Of a stretch of DNA of 64,000 bases, positions 1 to 12,105 are shown one piece after another (position 1 is the stretch's first letter; every line of letters begins with the position of its first letter). Made by a program: the position numbers and the translations under genes. Source of the stretch: Aeromicrobium tamlense (GTDB lineage: Bacteria > Actinomycetota > Actinomycetes > Propionibacteriales > Nocardioidaceae); NCBI RefSeq assembly GCF_013408555.1, contig NZ_JACBZN010000001.1, positions 2,046,001 through 2,110,000 of the forward strand. Direction: 5' to 3'. The notes under the pieces were generated by a model. The model saw only the letters and a program-made list of their open reading frames with translations. It was not told the origin of the DNA and searched no databases.

Positions 1-1901
1 ACCGCGGCGATGCCGGCCGCCTCGAGCTTGCGGCCGTCGGAGTCGGGGATGATGCCGCCGACGATGATCGGCACGTTCGTCAGGCCGGCGTCGGCCAGGC
101 CCTTCTGCACGTCGGGCACCAGCTCCATGTGCGAGCCGGACAGGATCGACAGGCCGACCACGTGGACGTCCTCGGCCACGGCGGCGGCCACGATCTGCTC
201 GGGCGTCAGGCGGATGCCCTGGTAGATGACCTCGAAGCCGGCGTCGCGCGCCCGCACGGCCACCTGCTCGGCGCCGTTGGAGTGCCCGTCGAGGCCGGGC
301 TTGCCGACGAGGAAGCGCAGGCGGCCTCCCAGCTCCTCACCGGTCTGGCGCACCTTCTCGCGCACGGCGGTCAGCTCGGATCCTGCCTCGGCCACGCCAC
401 TCACCCCTGCCACGCCCGTGGGCGCCCGGTACTCGCCGAAGACCTCGCGCAGCGCCGCGGACCACTCGCCCACCGTGGCGCCAGCGCGCACGGCGTCGAG
501 GGTGGCGGCCATGAGGTTCTGGTCGGTCTTGGCCTGCTGCTGGACGACCTCGAGCGCAGCGTCGACGGCGGCCTGGTCGCGCTGGCTGCGCCACTGCTGC
601 ACGTCGGCGATCGCGTTGGCCTCGGCCTGCGGGTCGGCGACCATGATCGCGGTGTCGAGGTCGGCGGTCAGCGGCGACGGCTCGGTCTCGACGAAGCTGT
701 TGAGTCCCACGACCTTCATCTCGCCGGACTCGATGCGCGCGCGACGCTCGGCGTGCGACGTGACCAGCTCCTGCTTCATGTAGCCCGAGACGACCGCGGC
801 AACGGCGCCGCCCATCGCCTGGACACGGTCCATCTCGGCCTTCGCGCCCTCGACGAGCTCGTCGACCTTCGCCTCGATGACGTGCGAGCCGTCGAAGATG
901 TCGCCGTACTCGAGCAGGTCGGACTCGTAGGCCAGCACCTGCTGGAGCCGCAGCGACCACTGCTGGTCCCACGGACGCGGCAGGCCGAGTGCCTCGTTCC
1001 AGGCGGGCAGCTGCACCGCGCGGGCGCGGGCGTTCTTGCTGAGCGTGACGCCCAGCATCTCCAGCACGATGCGCTGGACGTTGTTCTCGGGCTGCGCCTC
1101 GGTGAGGCCGAGCGAGTTGACCTGCACGCCGTAGCGGAAGCGACGCATCTTCGGGTCCTTGACGCCGTAGCGGTCGCGGGTGATCTCCTCCCACAGACGG
1201 CCGAAGGCGCGCATCTTGCACATCTCCTCGACGAAGCGCACGCCGGCGTTCACGAAGAAGGAGATGCGACCCACGACCTGCTCGAACTGGTCGTCGGGCA
1301 CCTGGCCGGAGTCCTTGACCGCGTCGAGGACGGCGATGGCCGTGCTCATCGCGAAGGCGAGCTCCTGCACGGGCGTCGCGCCCGCCTCCTGCAGGTGGTA
1401 GCTGCAGATGTTGAGCGGGTTCCACTTCGGGATGTTCGCGACGGTGTACGCGATCATGTCGGTGGTCAGCCGCAGCGAGGCCTCGGGCGGGAACACGTAG
1501 GTGCCCCGGGAGAGGTACTCCTTGATGATGTCGTTCTGGGTCGTGCCGGCGAGGGCCGAGGGATCGACGCCCTGCTCCTCGGCGGCCACCTGGTACATCG
1601 CCAGCAGCCACATGGCCGTCGCGTTGATGGTCATCGAGGTGTTCATCTCCGACAGCGGGATGTCCTCGAAGAGGCGGCGCATGGCGCCCAGGTGCGGGAT
1701 CGGCACGCCGACCTTGCCGACCTCACCACGCGACAGCACGTGGTCGGGGTCGTAGCCCGTCTGCGTCGGCAGGTCGAAGGCGACCGAGAGGCCGGTCTGA
1801 CCCTTCGCCAGGTTGCGCCGGTAGAGGGCGTTGGACTCGGCTGCGGAGCTGTGGCCGGCGTAGGTTCGCATCACCCACGGGCGATCAGGCTGCACTGACA
1901 T
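1..1901 (-). CDS. meaA: Ethylmalonyl-CoA mutase (MeaA type), 3' end cut by window
   Basis: This is an adenosylcobalamin-dependent acyl-CoA mutase that rearranges the carbon skeleton of ethylmalonyl-CoA to methylsuccinyl-CoA. The first 633 residues are visible; the family is about 670 to 690 long, so only the last few dozen residues are missing. The catalytic barrel begins at the N-terminus (RPWVMRTYAGHSSAAESN, GQTGLSVAFDLPTQTGYDPD). The C-terminal B12 domain has the DxHxxG motif (DGHSNG, near residues 538-543), which supplies the lower axial histidine. The whole sequence follows actinobacterial MeaA more closely than the large subunit of methylmalonyl-CoA mutase. The ATG is fixed by a leaderless -10 box. 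The next gene upstream makes the adenosylcobalamin cofactor. Substrate choice (ethylmalonyl versus another acyl-CoA) is inferred from similarity. Confidence 0.88.
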   Translation of the reverse strand, partial: MSVQPDRPWVMRTYAGHSSAAESNALYRRNLAKGQTGLSVAFDLPTQTGYDPDHVLSRGEVGKVGVPIPHLGAMRRLFEDIPLSEMNTSMTINATAMWLLAMYQVAAEEQGVDPSALAGTTQNDIIKEYLSRGTYVFPPEASLRLTTDMIAYTVANIPKWNPLNICSYHLQEAGATPVQELAFAMSTAIAVLDAVKDSGQVPDDQFEQVVGRISFFVNAGVRFVEEMCKMRAFGRLWEEITRDRYGVKDPKMRRFRYGVQVNSLGLTEAQPENNVQRIVLEMLGVTLSKNARARAVQLPAWNEALGLPRPWDQQWSLRLQQVLAYESDLLEYGDIFDGSHVIEAKVDELVEGAKAEMDRVQAMGGAVAAVVSGYMKQELVTSHAERRARIESGEMKVVGLNSFVETEPSPLTADLDTAIMVADPQAEANAIADVQQWRSQRDQAAVDAALEVVQQQAKTDQNLMAATLDAVRAGATVGEWSAALREVFGEYRAPTGVAGVSGVAEAGSELTAVREKVRQTGEELGGRLRFLVGKPGLDGHSNGAEQVAVRARDAGFEVIYQGIRLTPEQIVAAAVAEDVHVVGLSILSGSHMELVPDVQKGLADAGLTNVPIIVGGIIPDSDGRKLEAAGIAA

Positions 1902-1907
1902 GCGGCA

Positions 1908-1913
1908 AGGGTA
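1908..1913 (-). promoter_or_regulatory. -10 box of meaA
   Basis: TACCCT on the minus strand ends six bases before the meaA ATG, so the transcript probably begins at the start codon. Confidence 0.55.
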
Positions 1914-1969
1914 CCGCTGCCCTGCGGCGCTCGACGGCGGGTCCACCCCGCCGTCACGCTCGGTTGCGA

Positions 1970-2551
1970 TCAGGCGCCGGTGCGGTCGCCGCCGGGAACC
2001 CAGAGCACGTCGCCGCGCTCACGGTTCGCGTAGCGACCGAGGATGAACAGCAGGTCGCTGAGGCGGTTGAGGTACTTCGCGACGAGCGGGTTGACCGTGT
2101 CGCCGTGCTCCTCGATGGCACGCCAGGCTGCGCGCTCGGCACGGCGGGTGACGGTGCGGGCCACGTGCAGCTGCGCGGCGGCCATCGTGCCGCCGGGGAG
2201 GATGAACGAGTCGAGCTTCGGCGTCGCCTCGTTGAAGCGGTCGCACCACTGCTCGAGGCGCTCCACGTAGTCGGGCTCCACCCGCAGCGGCGGGTACTCG
2301 GGCTCATCGACGATCGGGTTTCCGACGTCGGACCCGAGGTCGAACAGGTCGTTCTGGATGTGCGTCAGCACGGCGGTGACGTCGGCGTCCAGCTCGCCGG
2401 TGGCCAGTGCCACGCCGATCTGGCTGTTCGCCTCGTCGACGTCGGCGTAGACGACCAAGCGCACGTCGTTCTTCGACGTGCGCGAGAAGTCGACGAGATT
2501 GGTGGTCCCGTCGTCTCCGGTCCTGGTGTAGATCCTCGTCAGGTGAACCAT
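1970..2551 (-). CDS. Corrinoid (PduO/MMAB-type) adenosyltransferase
   Basis: The protein transfers the adenosyl group of ATP to cob(I)alamin, making the adenosylcobalamin needed by the neighbouring mutase. It has 193 residues, normal for the PduO/MMAB family. The N-terminal ATP-binding signature (TRIYTRTGDDGTTNL) and the C-terminal helix (LNRLSDLLFILGRYANRE) are both present, and the fold is expected to be an all-helical trimer. It is unrelated to the CobA/BtuR type. It sits 68 bases upstream of meaA on the same strand but has its own leaderless -10 box, so the pair can be expressed separately. Assignment by family is firm. Confidence 0.9.
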   Translation of the reverse strand: MVHLTRIYTRTGDDGTTNLVDFSRTSKNDVRLVVYADVDEANSQIGVALATGELDADVTAVLTHIQNDLFDLGSDVGNPIVDEPEYPPLRVEPDYVERLEQWCDRFNEATPKLDSFILPGGTMAAAQLHVARTVTRRAERAAWRAIEEHGDTVNPLVAKYLNRLSDLLFILGRYANRERGDVLWVPGGDRTGA

Positions 2552-2557
2552 GCGTTC

Positions 2558-2563
2558 ACCCTA
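2558..2563 (-). promoter_or_regulatory. -10 box of the adenosyltransferase gene
   Basis: TAGGGT (minus strand) lies six bases before the ATG at 2551, the leaderless spacing. Confidence 0.5.
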
Positions 2564-2588
2564 GAGGTTGAGGTCAGAGGACCTCGCA

Positions 2589-2711
2589 TCACATCCAGTC
2601 GATGCGGTTGATCTTGATGGGCGCCGAGGAGTCGTCCGCCTGGGCGGGCGAGGCGACGGTGCCCGCGGCGACGGCGAGGGCGAGGAGCGCTGCAGCGATG
2701 ATCTTCTTCAT
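2589..2711 (-). CDS. 40-residue secreted peptide, unknown function
   Basis: A 40-codon ORF encodes MKKIIAAALLALAVAAG followed by TVASPAQA, an ideal Sec signal peptide with an AQA cleavage site, leaving only about 15 mature residues (DDSSAPIKINRIDWM). The lysines at positions 2-3, hydrophobic core and Ala-x-Ala site are all visible. A CACACT sequence (2719-2724) seven bases before the ATG could be a leaderless -10; no ribosome binding site is seen. I do not recognise a family. The mature part loosely resembles the first strand of secreted lamin-tail domains, so it may be either a true exported micropeptide or the remnant of a longer secreted protein. Confidence 0.5.
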   Translation of the reverse strand: MKKIIAAALLALAVAAGTVASPAQADDSSAPIKINRIDWM

Positions 2712-2778
2712 GATCACAAGTGTGAAGGGTGGCGAGGTCACGAGCAACCGAAATGGCGGAGTTGCCTCGTATCGAAGA

Positions 2779-3225
2779 TCACAGGACGTTGTTCACGCCA
2801 CGTCCGGGCGGCGATGACTCCAGCCACGACAGCAACCCGGTTAGCGAGTTCGGGCTCAGCGCGAACTGCTCGATGCCGGCAGCGTTCTCGGTGCGCACGA
2901 CGATGTGGCCGTCGTGCAGGGCGTACGCCTCGGCGCCCTCGGGGTCGCGGCGCCCCTCGATGAGGACGCCGCCGCGCTCGAACCGGTGGCGCGGGCGCGG
3001 GGAGAAGGAGAAGGTGCGATACCAGTCGATGGCGTCGTCACGATAGACCGCGACGCCGAGCACCCAGCCGGAGGCGGAGTGCTCGGCGCCACGATTCACG
3101 CTCAGCTCGAAGGTCACGCCCTGCCGGGCGATCCACCGACGACGTGCGATGAGCCCGACGAGGAAGAGCAGGCCCAGCACGACGATGATCGCGAGGGAGT
3201 CGACCAGCCACAACCACAGCGGCAT
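2779..3225 (-). CDS. DUF2550 family membrane-anchored protein
   Basis: This 148-residue protein has one N-terminal membrane helix (about residues 6-26, LVDSLAIIVVLGLLFLVGLIA), then a basic stop-transfer patch (ARRRW), then a soluble cytoplasmic domain rich in beta strands. The family (DUF2550) is found directly behind atpC in many actinobacteria, and here too it follows atpC by 23 bases with a GAGGGG ribosome site, so it is the last gene of the ATP synthase operon. No function is established for the family; association with the ATP synthase is inferred only from position. Confidence 0.75.
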   Translation of the reverse strand: MPLWLWLVDSLAIIVVLGLLFLVGLIARRRWIARQGVTFELSVNRGAEHSASGWVLGVAVYRDDAIDWYRTFSFSPRPRHRFERGGVLIEGRRDPEGAEAYALHDGHIVVRTENAAGIEQFALSPNSLTGLLSWLESSPPGRGVNNVL

Positions 3226-3248
3226 CGATCAACCCCTCGCGATCACCA

Positions 3249-3623
3249 TCAGGACGCCTTGCCGATGAGGCGGAGCTTCGCCTCGGCGCGGCGGACGGCC
3301 AGCTCGTCGTCGGACGAGCGAGCCTTCTCCAGGTCAGCGGTGGTGGCCGCCTCGTCGACCTCGTCGGCGAGGAACGTGTCCTCGGACAGGATCGACACGC
3401 GGTCGGCCGCCACGGAGATGAACCCCTCGCTGACGGCGGCGCGCAGGACCTCGCCGCCCTCCACGGGGTGGATCTCGACGACGCCGGGCACCAGCAGGGA
3501 CAGCAGCGGCGCGTGGCCGGTGAGCACGCCGATGTCGCCCTCGGCGGTACGGGCGATGACCTCACGGGCCTCGCCCGACCACACGACGCGGTCGGCGGCG
3601 ACGAGCTCGATCTGCAGTGTCAT
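3249..3623 (-). CDS. atpC: ATP synthase F1 subunit epsilon
   Basis: The 124-residue epsilon subunit is the small central-stalk protein that couples gamma rotation to the Fo ring and can inhibit ATP hydrolysis. The N-terminal beta-sandwich (MTLQIELVAADRVVWSGEA ... GEVLRAAVSEGFISVAADRVSIL) and the C-terminal helical hairpin (DLEKARSSDDELAVRRAEAKL) are complete. I start at the internal ATG because the family begins MxLxxELVAAD; the longer upstream frame would run into atpD. It follows atpD by 11 bases in the atp operon. Confidence 0.93.
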   Translation of the reverse strand: MTLQIELVAADRVVWSGEAREVIARTAEGDIGVLTGHAPLLSLLVPGVVEIHPVEGGEVLRAAVSEGFISVAADRVSILSEDTFLADEVDEAATTADLEKARSSDDELAVRRAEAKLRLIGKAS

Positions 3624-3634
3624 GTCAGCGGACC

Positions 3635-6029
<2,395 letters not shown>

Positions 6030-6031
6030 CG

Positions 6032-7675
<1,644 letters not shown>

Positions 7676-7714
7676 GCTGTGTGCCTGCCTTCTTGTGCGA
7701 ACGATGCGTTCTGG

Positions 7715-8518
7715 TCAGCCTGCGATGCGCCGGCGGGCGGCCTCGAGGCGGGTGGACATGGTGGCGTCGACGACCTCGTCGCCCACGGAGACGGCGATCC
7801 CGCCGATCACGGACGGATCGACCACGGTGTTGAGCTGGATCGCGCGGCCGTAGCGACGCGAGAGGGCGTCGGTGAGCCGCTGGCGCTCGGCGTCGTCGAG
7901 GTCGTAGGCCACGCGGGCGACGGCGACGAGCCGGTCCTCACGCGCTGCGACCTGACGGCTGAACGCCTCGAGGACCCGCTCGAAGGAGCCGGAGCGTCCG
8001 ACCGCGGCCTGGCCCAGGAGGGACAGGGTCGACTCGGAGACCTTTCCACCGAAGACGTCCTGCAGCAGGGTGGTCTTCGCCGCGACCGGAACGGTCTTGT
8101 CGGAGACGACCTGACGCAGCTCGTCGGACTGGTGGATGACGCGACCGGCCTCGAACAGCTCGTTCTCGAGCTCGTCGCCCCGGCCGGCCTCGTCGGCGGC
8201 CCGGGTGAACGCCGCGACTCCGGCGATCTCGAGGCCGTCGGTGAGGTCACGACCCGCGGCCCAGCGACCGCCGACCGCGGCCTGCAGGACCGCGAGGGCG
8301 TCCTGGCTGACCTTGCCGTCGAAGATGCCGGCGGCGAGCGTGCGCTTGCCGTCGGCCTCGATCGAGGGATCGGTCAGCACCCGACGCGCCGCGACGGCGG
8401 AGTCGAGGGCCTCGACGATGCCGAACAGCTCGGCGCCGACCTGGGCCGCCGACGCGCCCGGCACCGCGGAGACCGCGGCGAGGGTCGCGTCGAGCGACTT
8501 GGCAGACGATCCGCGCAT
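7715..8518 (-). CDS. atpH: ATP synthase F1 subunit delta
   Basis: This 267-residue delta (OSCP-like) subunit joins the peripheral stalk to the top of F1. The conserved C-terminal OSCP part (ALSRRYGRAIQLNTVVDPSVIGGIAVSVGDEVVDATMSTRLE, residues about 220-262) is intact. The length is about 90 residues more than in E. coli, as in many high-GC Gram-positives. The atpF stop and atpH start overlap as TGATG, so translation is coupled. Confidence 0.93.
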   Translation of the reverse strand: MRGSSAKSLDATLAAVSAVPGASAAQVGAELFGIVEALDSAVAARRVLTDPSIEADGKRTLAAGIFDGKVSQDALAVLQAAVGGRWAAGRDLTDGLEIAGVAAFTRAADEAGRGDELENELFEAGRVIHQSDELRQVVSDKTVPVAAKTTLLQDVFGGKVSESTLSLLGQAAVGRSGSFERVLEAFSRQVAAREDRLVAVARVAYDLDDAERQRLTDALSRRYGRAIQLNTVVDPSVIGGIAVSVGDEVVDATMSTRLEAARRRIAG

Positions 8519-9060
8519 CAGTTCGCCGACCCCTCGAGCTCGTCGATGAAGCGCTGCACCGTGCGACGCTGGGCATCGGTGTCGGCGAGGGACTCACCGA
8601 CGATGCGACCCGCGAGCTCGGTGGCCATGCCGCCGACCTCGGACTTCAGCTGCGCGATGGCCTGCTGGCGCTCGGCCGCGATCTGGGCCTGCGCCGCCGA
8701 GACGATGCGCGCGGACTCGGCCTGAGCCTGCTCGCGCATCTCGACGACGATCTGGGCGCCCTGCTCGCGCGCCTCCTCGCGGATGGCGGCGGCCTCGTGC
8801 CGGGCCTCGGCCAGCTGCGCCGTGTACTGCTCGAGCGCGGCCTGGGCTTCCTTCTGCGCCGACTGCGCCTCCTCGATCCCGCCCTCGATGGCGGCCGTGC
8901 GCTCGGCGTAGGCCTGCTCGAAGTTCGGAATGACGTACTTCCGGATGAGGAAGTACAGGATCGCGAAGACGACCACTGCCAGCACGATCTCCGAGAGGAT
9001 CGGCATCAGCGGGCTGTGTTCCTCGCCTTCGGCAGCCGTGGCGAGAATCGTGGAGTACAT
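8518..9060 (-). CDS. atpF: ATP synthase Fo subunit b
   Basis: The 180-residue b subunit dimerises to form the peripheral stalk. One N-terminal membrane helix (MPILSEIVLAVVVFAILYFLIRKYV, about residues 18-43) is followed by a long Ala/Glu/Gln-rich coiled coil. An acidic tail before the helix (ATAAEGEEHSP) faces outside. It lies 19 bases after atpE in the Fo part of the operon. Confidence 0.94.
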   Translation of the reverse strand: MYSTILATAAEGEEHSPLMPILSEIVLAVVVFAILYFLIRKYVIPNFEQAYAERTAAIEGGIEEAQSAQKEAQAALEQYTAQLAEARHEAAAIREEAREQGAQIVVEMREQAQAESARIVSAAQAQIAAERQQAIAQLKSEVGGMATELAGRIVGESLADTDAQRRTVQRFIDELEGSAN

Positions 9061-9079
9061 CAGTCAGTTCCTGACGTTG

Positions 9080-9295
9080 TCAGAGGACGAAGGCGAGCGC
9101 GATGCCGATGATGGCCAGGGCCTCGGCAAGAGCGAAGCCGAGGATCGCGATCGTCTGGAGGCGGCTCTGGGCCTCGGGCTGACGGGCGACGCCGTTGATG
9201 TAGGCGGCGAAGATCAGACCGATGCCGACGCCCGGGCCGATGGCGGCCAGGCCGTAGCCGATCATGTTCAGGGAGCCGAGGGTTTCGAGATCCAC
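9080..9295 (-). CDS. atpE: ATP synthase Fo subunit c
   Basis: The 71-residue proteolipid forms the rotor ring: two membrane helices joined by the polar loop NGVARQPEA. The ion-binding glutamate is in the second helix ([17 protein letters not shown], near residue 60), which fits proton translocation. The glycine-rich first helix ([19 protein letters not shown]) is typical. I use the GTG at 9295 because AAAGGA sits about eight bases upstream and the protein then has the usual length; the in-frame ATG farther upstream would add a spurious basic tail. Confidence 0.94.
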   Translation of the reverse strand: MDLETLGSLNMIGYGLAAIGPGVGIGLIFAAYINGVARQPEAQSRLQTIAILGFALAEALAIIGIALAFVL

Positions 9296-9374
9296 GGATT
9301 TTTCCTTTCGTTGACGACGCAGGGCGCGCCGTCGGTTTGCGAAAACTGGGAGGCTATTCGGTTGTGGCCGGCGC

Positions 9375-10187
9375 TCAGTGCTCGTCGGCGAGTGCCCCAC
9401 CGATGTACATGGCGGTCAGCAGGGTGAAGACGTAGGCCTGCAGGAACAGGACCAGCAGCTCGAGGAAGCTCACGGCGATGCCCAGGACGAACGACAGCGC
9501 GCCGACCGGGATGTACCAGGGGTTGCCGGAGTCGAGGATCAGGTAGGCCGCACCGGTCGCGAAGAGGATCAGCAGCAGGTGGCCGGCGAACAGGTTGGCG
9601 AAGAGACGAAGCGCCAACGTGACCGGTCGGACCAGCACGGTGGACAGGAACTCGAGCGGGATGATCAGCACGAGGATCGGGCCGGAGATGCCGCCGGGGA
9701 CCGTGACGTGCTTGAGGTAGCCGAGGAAGCCGTGCTTCGCGACGCCGACGCCGTTGAAGACGAGCCACACGAGCGCCGCCAGCGGCAGCACGAAGCTGAA
9801 GCGCGAGAACGACGGGAACTGCAGGAACGGGATGAGGCCGAAGTAGTTGTTCACCAGGATGAAGGTGAAGAGCGAGAACAGCAGGGGCACGAACTTCATG
9901 AAGTCATGCGAGCCGATCGAGTCCCGGGCGACGCCGTTGCGGACGAAGCCGTAGACGTACTCGCCGGCGAACTGCAGCTTGCCCGGGACGACGGCCTTGT
10001 TCTTCGAGGCGGCCCAGAAGAAGCCGACGATCAGCGGCACCGAGAGGACCAGCAGGAGCATCGGCTTGGTGACCCCGAAGTCACCGATCGAGAAGACCGG
10101 AGGGAGGTCGAAGCTGGCCGGCCCGGGGGCGTGGTAGCCCTCAGAGTCCGAGGCGGCGTTCAGCACGGCGGTCGTCACGGCGGACAA
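9375..10187 (-). CDS. atpB: ATP synthase Fo subunit a
   Basis: The 270-residue a subunit is the membrane stator that carries the proton half-channels. Five to six hydrophobic helices are visible. The essential arginine is in the segment [21 protein letters not shown] (Arg of LALRLFANL), and the last helix contains [16 protein letters not shown] with the conserved glutamine. It is followed by atpE after 79 bases, which hold only the atpE ribosome site. Confidence 0.95.
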   Translation of the reverse strand: MSAVTTAVLNAASDSEGYHAPGPASFDLPPVFSIGDFGVTKPMLLLVLSVPLIVGFFWAASKNKAVVPGKLQFAGEYVYGFVRNGVARDSIGSHDFMKFVPLLFSLFTFILVNNYFGLIPFLQFPSFSRFSFVLPLAALVWLVFNGVGVAKHGFLGYLKHVTVPGGISGPILVLIIPLEFLSTVLVRPVTLALRLFANLFAGHLLLILFATGAAYLILDSGNPWYIPVGALSFVLGIAVSFLELLVLFLQAYVFTLLTAMYIGGALADEH

Positions 10188-10250
10188 TCGATCACCCTTC
10201 TGTGGCGTCGAGCCCTGTCGGCCCCGACGTCGGTCGGCAGTTCGCGCGGG

Positions 10251-10442
10251 TCACTTCTCGCGTTGCGCCATCGCGACCGTGAGAATGCCCAGTGCAGCAC
10301 CCACCACGACTCCGATGGCCACCATGAACGACGTGTCCCACCATCGGTCGAGCAGGAAGCCCACTCCACCGTAGAAGATCACTCCACCGGCCACACGCCC
10401 GAAGGCAACCCACGGATCCTGCGGCGGCGGTGCGTCGTTCAT
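10251..10442 (-). CDS. AtpZ/AtpI-family small membrane protein
   Basis: A 63-residue protein with two membrane helices (VAGGVIFYGGVGFLLDRWW and FMVAIGVVVGAALGILTVAMA) and the conserved GFLLDRWWDT loop of the AtpI/AtpZ family (PF09527 type). Relatives help assemble the c ring or import Mg2+ for the ATP synthase. It is the first gene of the atp operon, 63 bases before atpB. A second, unrelated-looking AtpI protein is encoded just upstream, so the locus carries two accessory proteins. Confidence 0.8.
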   Translation of the reverse strand: MNDAPPPQDPWVAFGRVAGGVIFYGGVGFLLDRWWDTSFMVAIGVVVGAALGILTVAMAQREK

Positions 10443-10451
10443 TGCACCCCG

Positions 10452-10457
10452 AATCTA
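10452..10457 (-). promoter_or_regulatory. -10 box of the atp operon
   Basis: TAGATT on the minus strand is nine bases before the atpZ ATG and would give a leader of only two or three bases. It is the only good promoter motif ahead of the operon. Confidence 0.5.
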
Positions 10458-10489
10458 TCAGGGCCGTTTGCAGCCGCTGCAGGCAGGTC

Positions 10490-10503
10490 GTGAAAGTTGT
10501 CAC
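10490..10503. promoter_or_regulatory. CRP-like palindrome upstream of the atp operon
   Basis: GTGAAAGTTGTCAC has the GTGA-N6-TCAC form of a CRP/GlxR-family site. It is centred about 50 bases upstream of the predicted atp transcription start. Binding is inferred from the motif alone. Confidence 0.35.
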
Positions 10504-10552
10504 TTGCTCGCGTGCGACCCGTTTCGCAGCGTCGAGGACACGCGGGCGAGGC

Positions 10553-10984
10553 TCAGTCGCGACCGGTTTCGCCCGGTTCTCCAGCGGTCTTCTCGGGCAG
10601 GTCGTACATCGGCGTGCGGTCCCGGGTGGCGTCGACAAGTCGGGCGGTCAGCCACGCGAGGGTGGTGGCGATCACCGTGACCGAGACCGACTCGGGGTCG
10701 ATCGGGCCCGAGTCGCCGGACGAGCGCTGCAGCACCACGAACAGCGCCAGCAGGGCGACGACCTTCGTGAAGAAGAAGATCAGCGCGAACATCATCGACA
10801 GGCCGGGCGTGGCCTTCGCCACGGGTCCGAGGACCGCCGGGGTGGTGGCGAAGAACGCCAGCACGATGACGCCGCCGATGATCGCGCCCAGGAGCCCCTC
10901 GACGCCGACGACCGCCGCGGCCACGACCGTGCAGACCACGATCACCGCGAGCGCGATCCACGGGGCGAGCTGGCGTCGTTTCAC
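10553..10984 (-). CDS. AtpI-like ATP synthase accessory membrane protein
   Basis: A 143-residue integral membrane protein with four hydrophobic helices (two at residues about 5-45, two between 55 and 100) and a short charged tail. In actinobacteria a protein of this type stands immediately before atpB and is annotated AtpI. The GTG start overlaps the stop of the sugar-phosphate transferase gene as GTGA, so it belongs to the tsaC operon while atpZ-atpB begin a separate transcript after 110 bases. Function is inferred from position and topology. Confidence 0.7.
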   Translation of the reverse strand: MKRRQLAPWIALAVIVVCTVVAAAVVGVEGLLGAIIGGVIVLAFFATTPAVLGPVAKATPGLSMMFALIFFFTKVVALLALFVVLQRSSGDSGPIDPESVSVTVIATTLAWLTARLVDATRDRTPMYDLPEKTAGEPGETGRD

Positions 10985-12105
10985 GACCACACCTTCGATT
11001 CGAGTCGGGGAAGCAGGAAGATCGCGGCCGTCACCAGGGCGGTGATCAGCGCGATCGCCACGAAGAGCTGCCAGCCGCTGAACAGGCCCACCGCGACCAC
11101 CCCGAACGCGACGAGCGCCGCGGCCGCGTACATGAGCAGCACGGCGCGACGGTGCGAGTGCCCGATCTCGAGCAGCCGGTGGTGGATGTGCATCTTGTCG
11201 GGGCTGAACGGCGACCGGCCCGCACGGGTGCGCCGCAACACCGCCAGGCCCATGTCGAGGAACGGGATCGTCAGGATCGCGAACGGCAGGATCAACGGGA
11301 GTATCGCCGCGGGCAGCAGGCTGGAGTCGGCGCCGCCGATGCCCTCGGAGAGGCTCGTGGCCGGGAACTGCCCGGTGAGGCTGATCGACGAGCACGCCAG
11401 GACGAAGCCCAGCAGCATCGAGCCGGAGTCGCCGATGAACATGCGAGCCGGGAAGAAGTTGTGGGGCAGGATGCCCAGGCACGCACCGGCGAGGCTGATC
11501 GTGAGCAGCGCGGCCGCGACCGCACGGGTCTCGCCGTTCTCGACGGCGAGGACGAACGCGTAGATGAAGAACGCGATCGACCCGATCGCGGCCATGCCGG
11601 CGGCCAGTCCGTCGAGGCCGTCGACGAAGTTCATCGCGTTGGCCGTGGCCACGATGAGGAAGACGGTCAGGATCATCGCCTGCGCCTGATCGAGGCCCAG
11701 GTAGGTGTTCGGCAGCGGCAGGTAGACGAAGTGCAGGCCCATCGCCACGGTGATGACGCCGGCCAGCACCTGGCCGGCGAACTTGCTGAGCGCGTCGAGC
11801 TCGAAGAGGTCGTCGATGATGCCGACGATGCAGATGACGCTGGCGCCGACGAGGACGGCGCGGACGTCGGCGTAGAGCGACGCGTCGCCGCCGGAGAGGA
11901 ACGGCAGGTGGGTGGCGGTCAGGTACGCCGCGACGAGTCCGCCCAGCATCGCCGGCCCGCCGAAGTACGGCGTGGGGATGGCGTGGACGTCGCGGTCGCG
12001 CACCTGCGCGACAGCGCCGAGCTGCTGGGCCGTCTGCCGCGCGATCGACGACAGCAGGTACGCGACGCCGATCGCGACGCCGAAGACGACGAGGTACTCA
12101 CGCAC
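10981..12105 (-). CDS. MraY/WecA-family undecaprenyl-phosphate sugar-1-phosphate transferase
   Basis: This polytopic enzyme (374 residues, ten to eleven helices) transfers a sugar-1-phosphate, probably GlcNAc-1-phosphate, from a UDP-sugar to undecaprenyl (or decaprenyl) phosphate, starting synthesis of a cell-wall glycopolymer such as arabinogalactan or teichoic acid. Family motifs are visible: PYFGGPAMLGG, VGIIDDLFELD, ATANAMNFVDGLDGLAAG, GDSGSMLLGF and the HIHHRLLEIGHS loop. The GTG at 12105 overlaps the tsaC stop by eight bases; a second GTG nine bases upstream is possible. Its place between tsaC and atpI is conserved in actinobacteria. Confidence 0.85.
   Translation of the reverse strand: MREYLVVFGVAIGVAYLLSSIARQTAQQLGAVAQVRDRDVHAIPTPYFGGPAMLGGLVAAYLTATHLPFLSGGDASLYADVRAVLVGASVICIVGIIDDLFELDALSKFAGQVLAGVITVAMGLHFVYLPLPNTYLGLDQAQAMILTVFLIVATANAMNFVDGLDGLAAGMAAIGSIAFFIYAFVLAVENGETRAVAAALLTISLAGACLGILPHNFFPARMFIGDSGSMLLGFVLACSSISLTGQFPATSLSEGIGGADSSLLPAAILPLILPFAILTIPFLDMGLAVLRRTRAGRSPFSPDKMHIHHRLLEIGHSHRRAVLLMYAAAALVAFGVVAVGLFSGWQLFVAIALITALVTAAIFLLPRLESKVWS

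Noticed and set aside
129..1898. Long plus-strand open frame opposite meaA
   Set aside because: It is the antisense shadow of a well-conserved mutase; its translation is a biased Leu/Val/Arg/His mix with no domain. The same holds for long frames opposite atpD, atpA, rho, hom, argS and kgd.
1902..2588. Cobalamin riboswitch ahead of meaA or the adenosyltransferase
   Set aside because: There is no room: both genes have a -10 box six bases before the ATG, and no B12-box sequence was seen.
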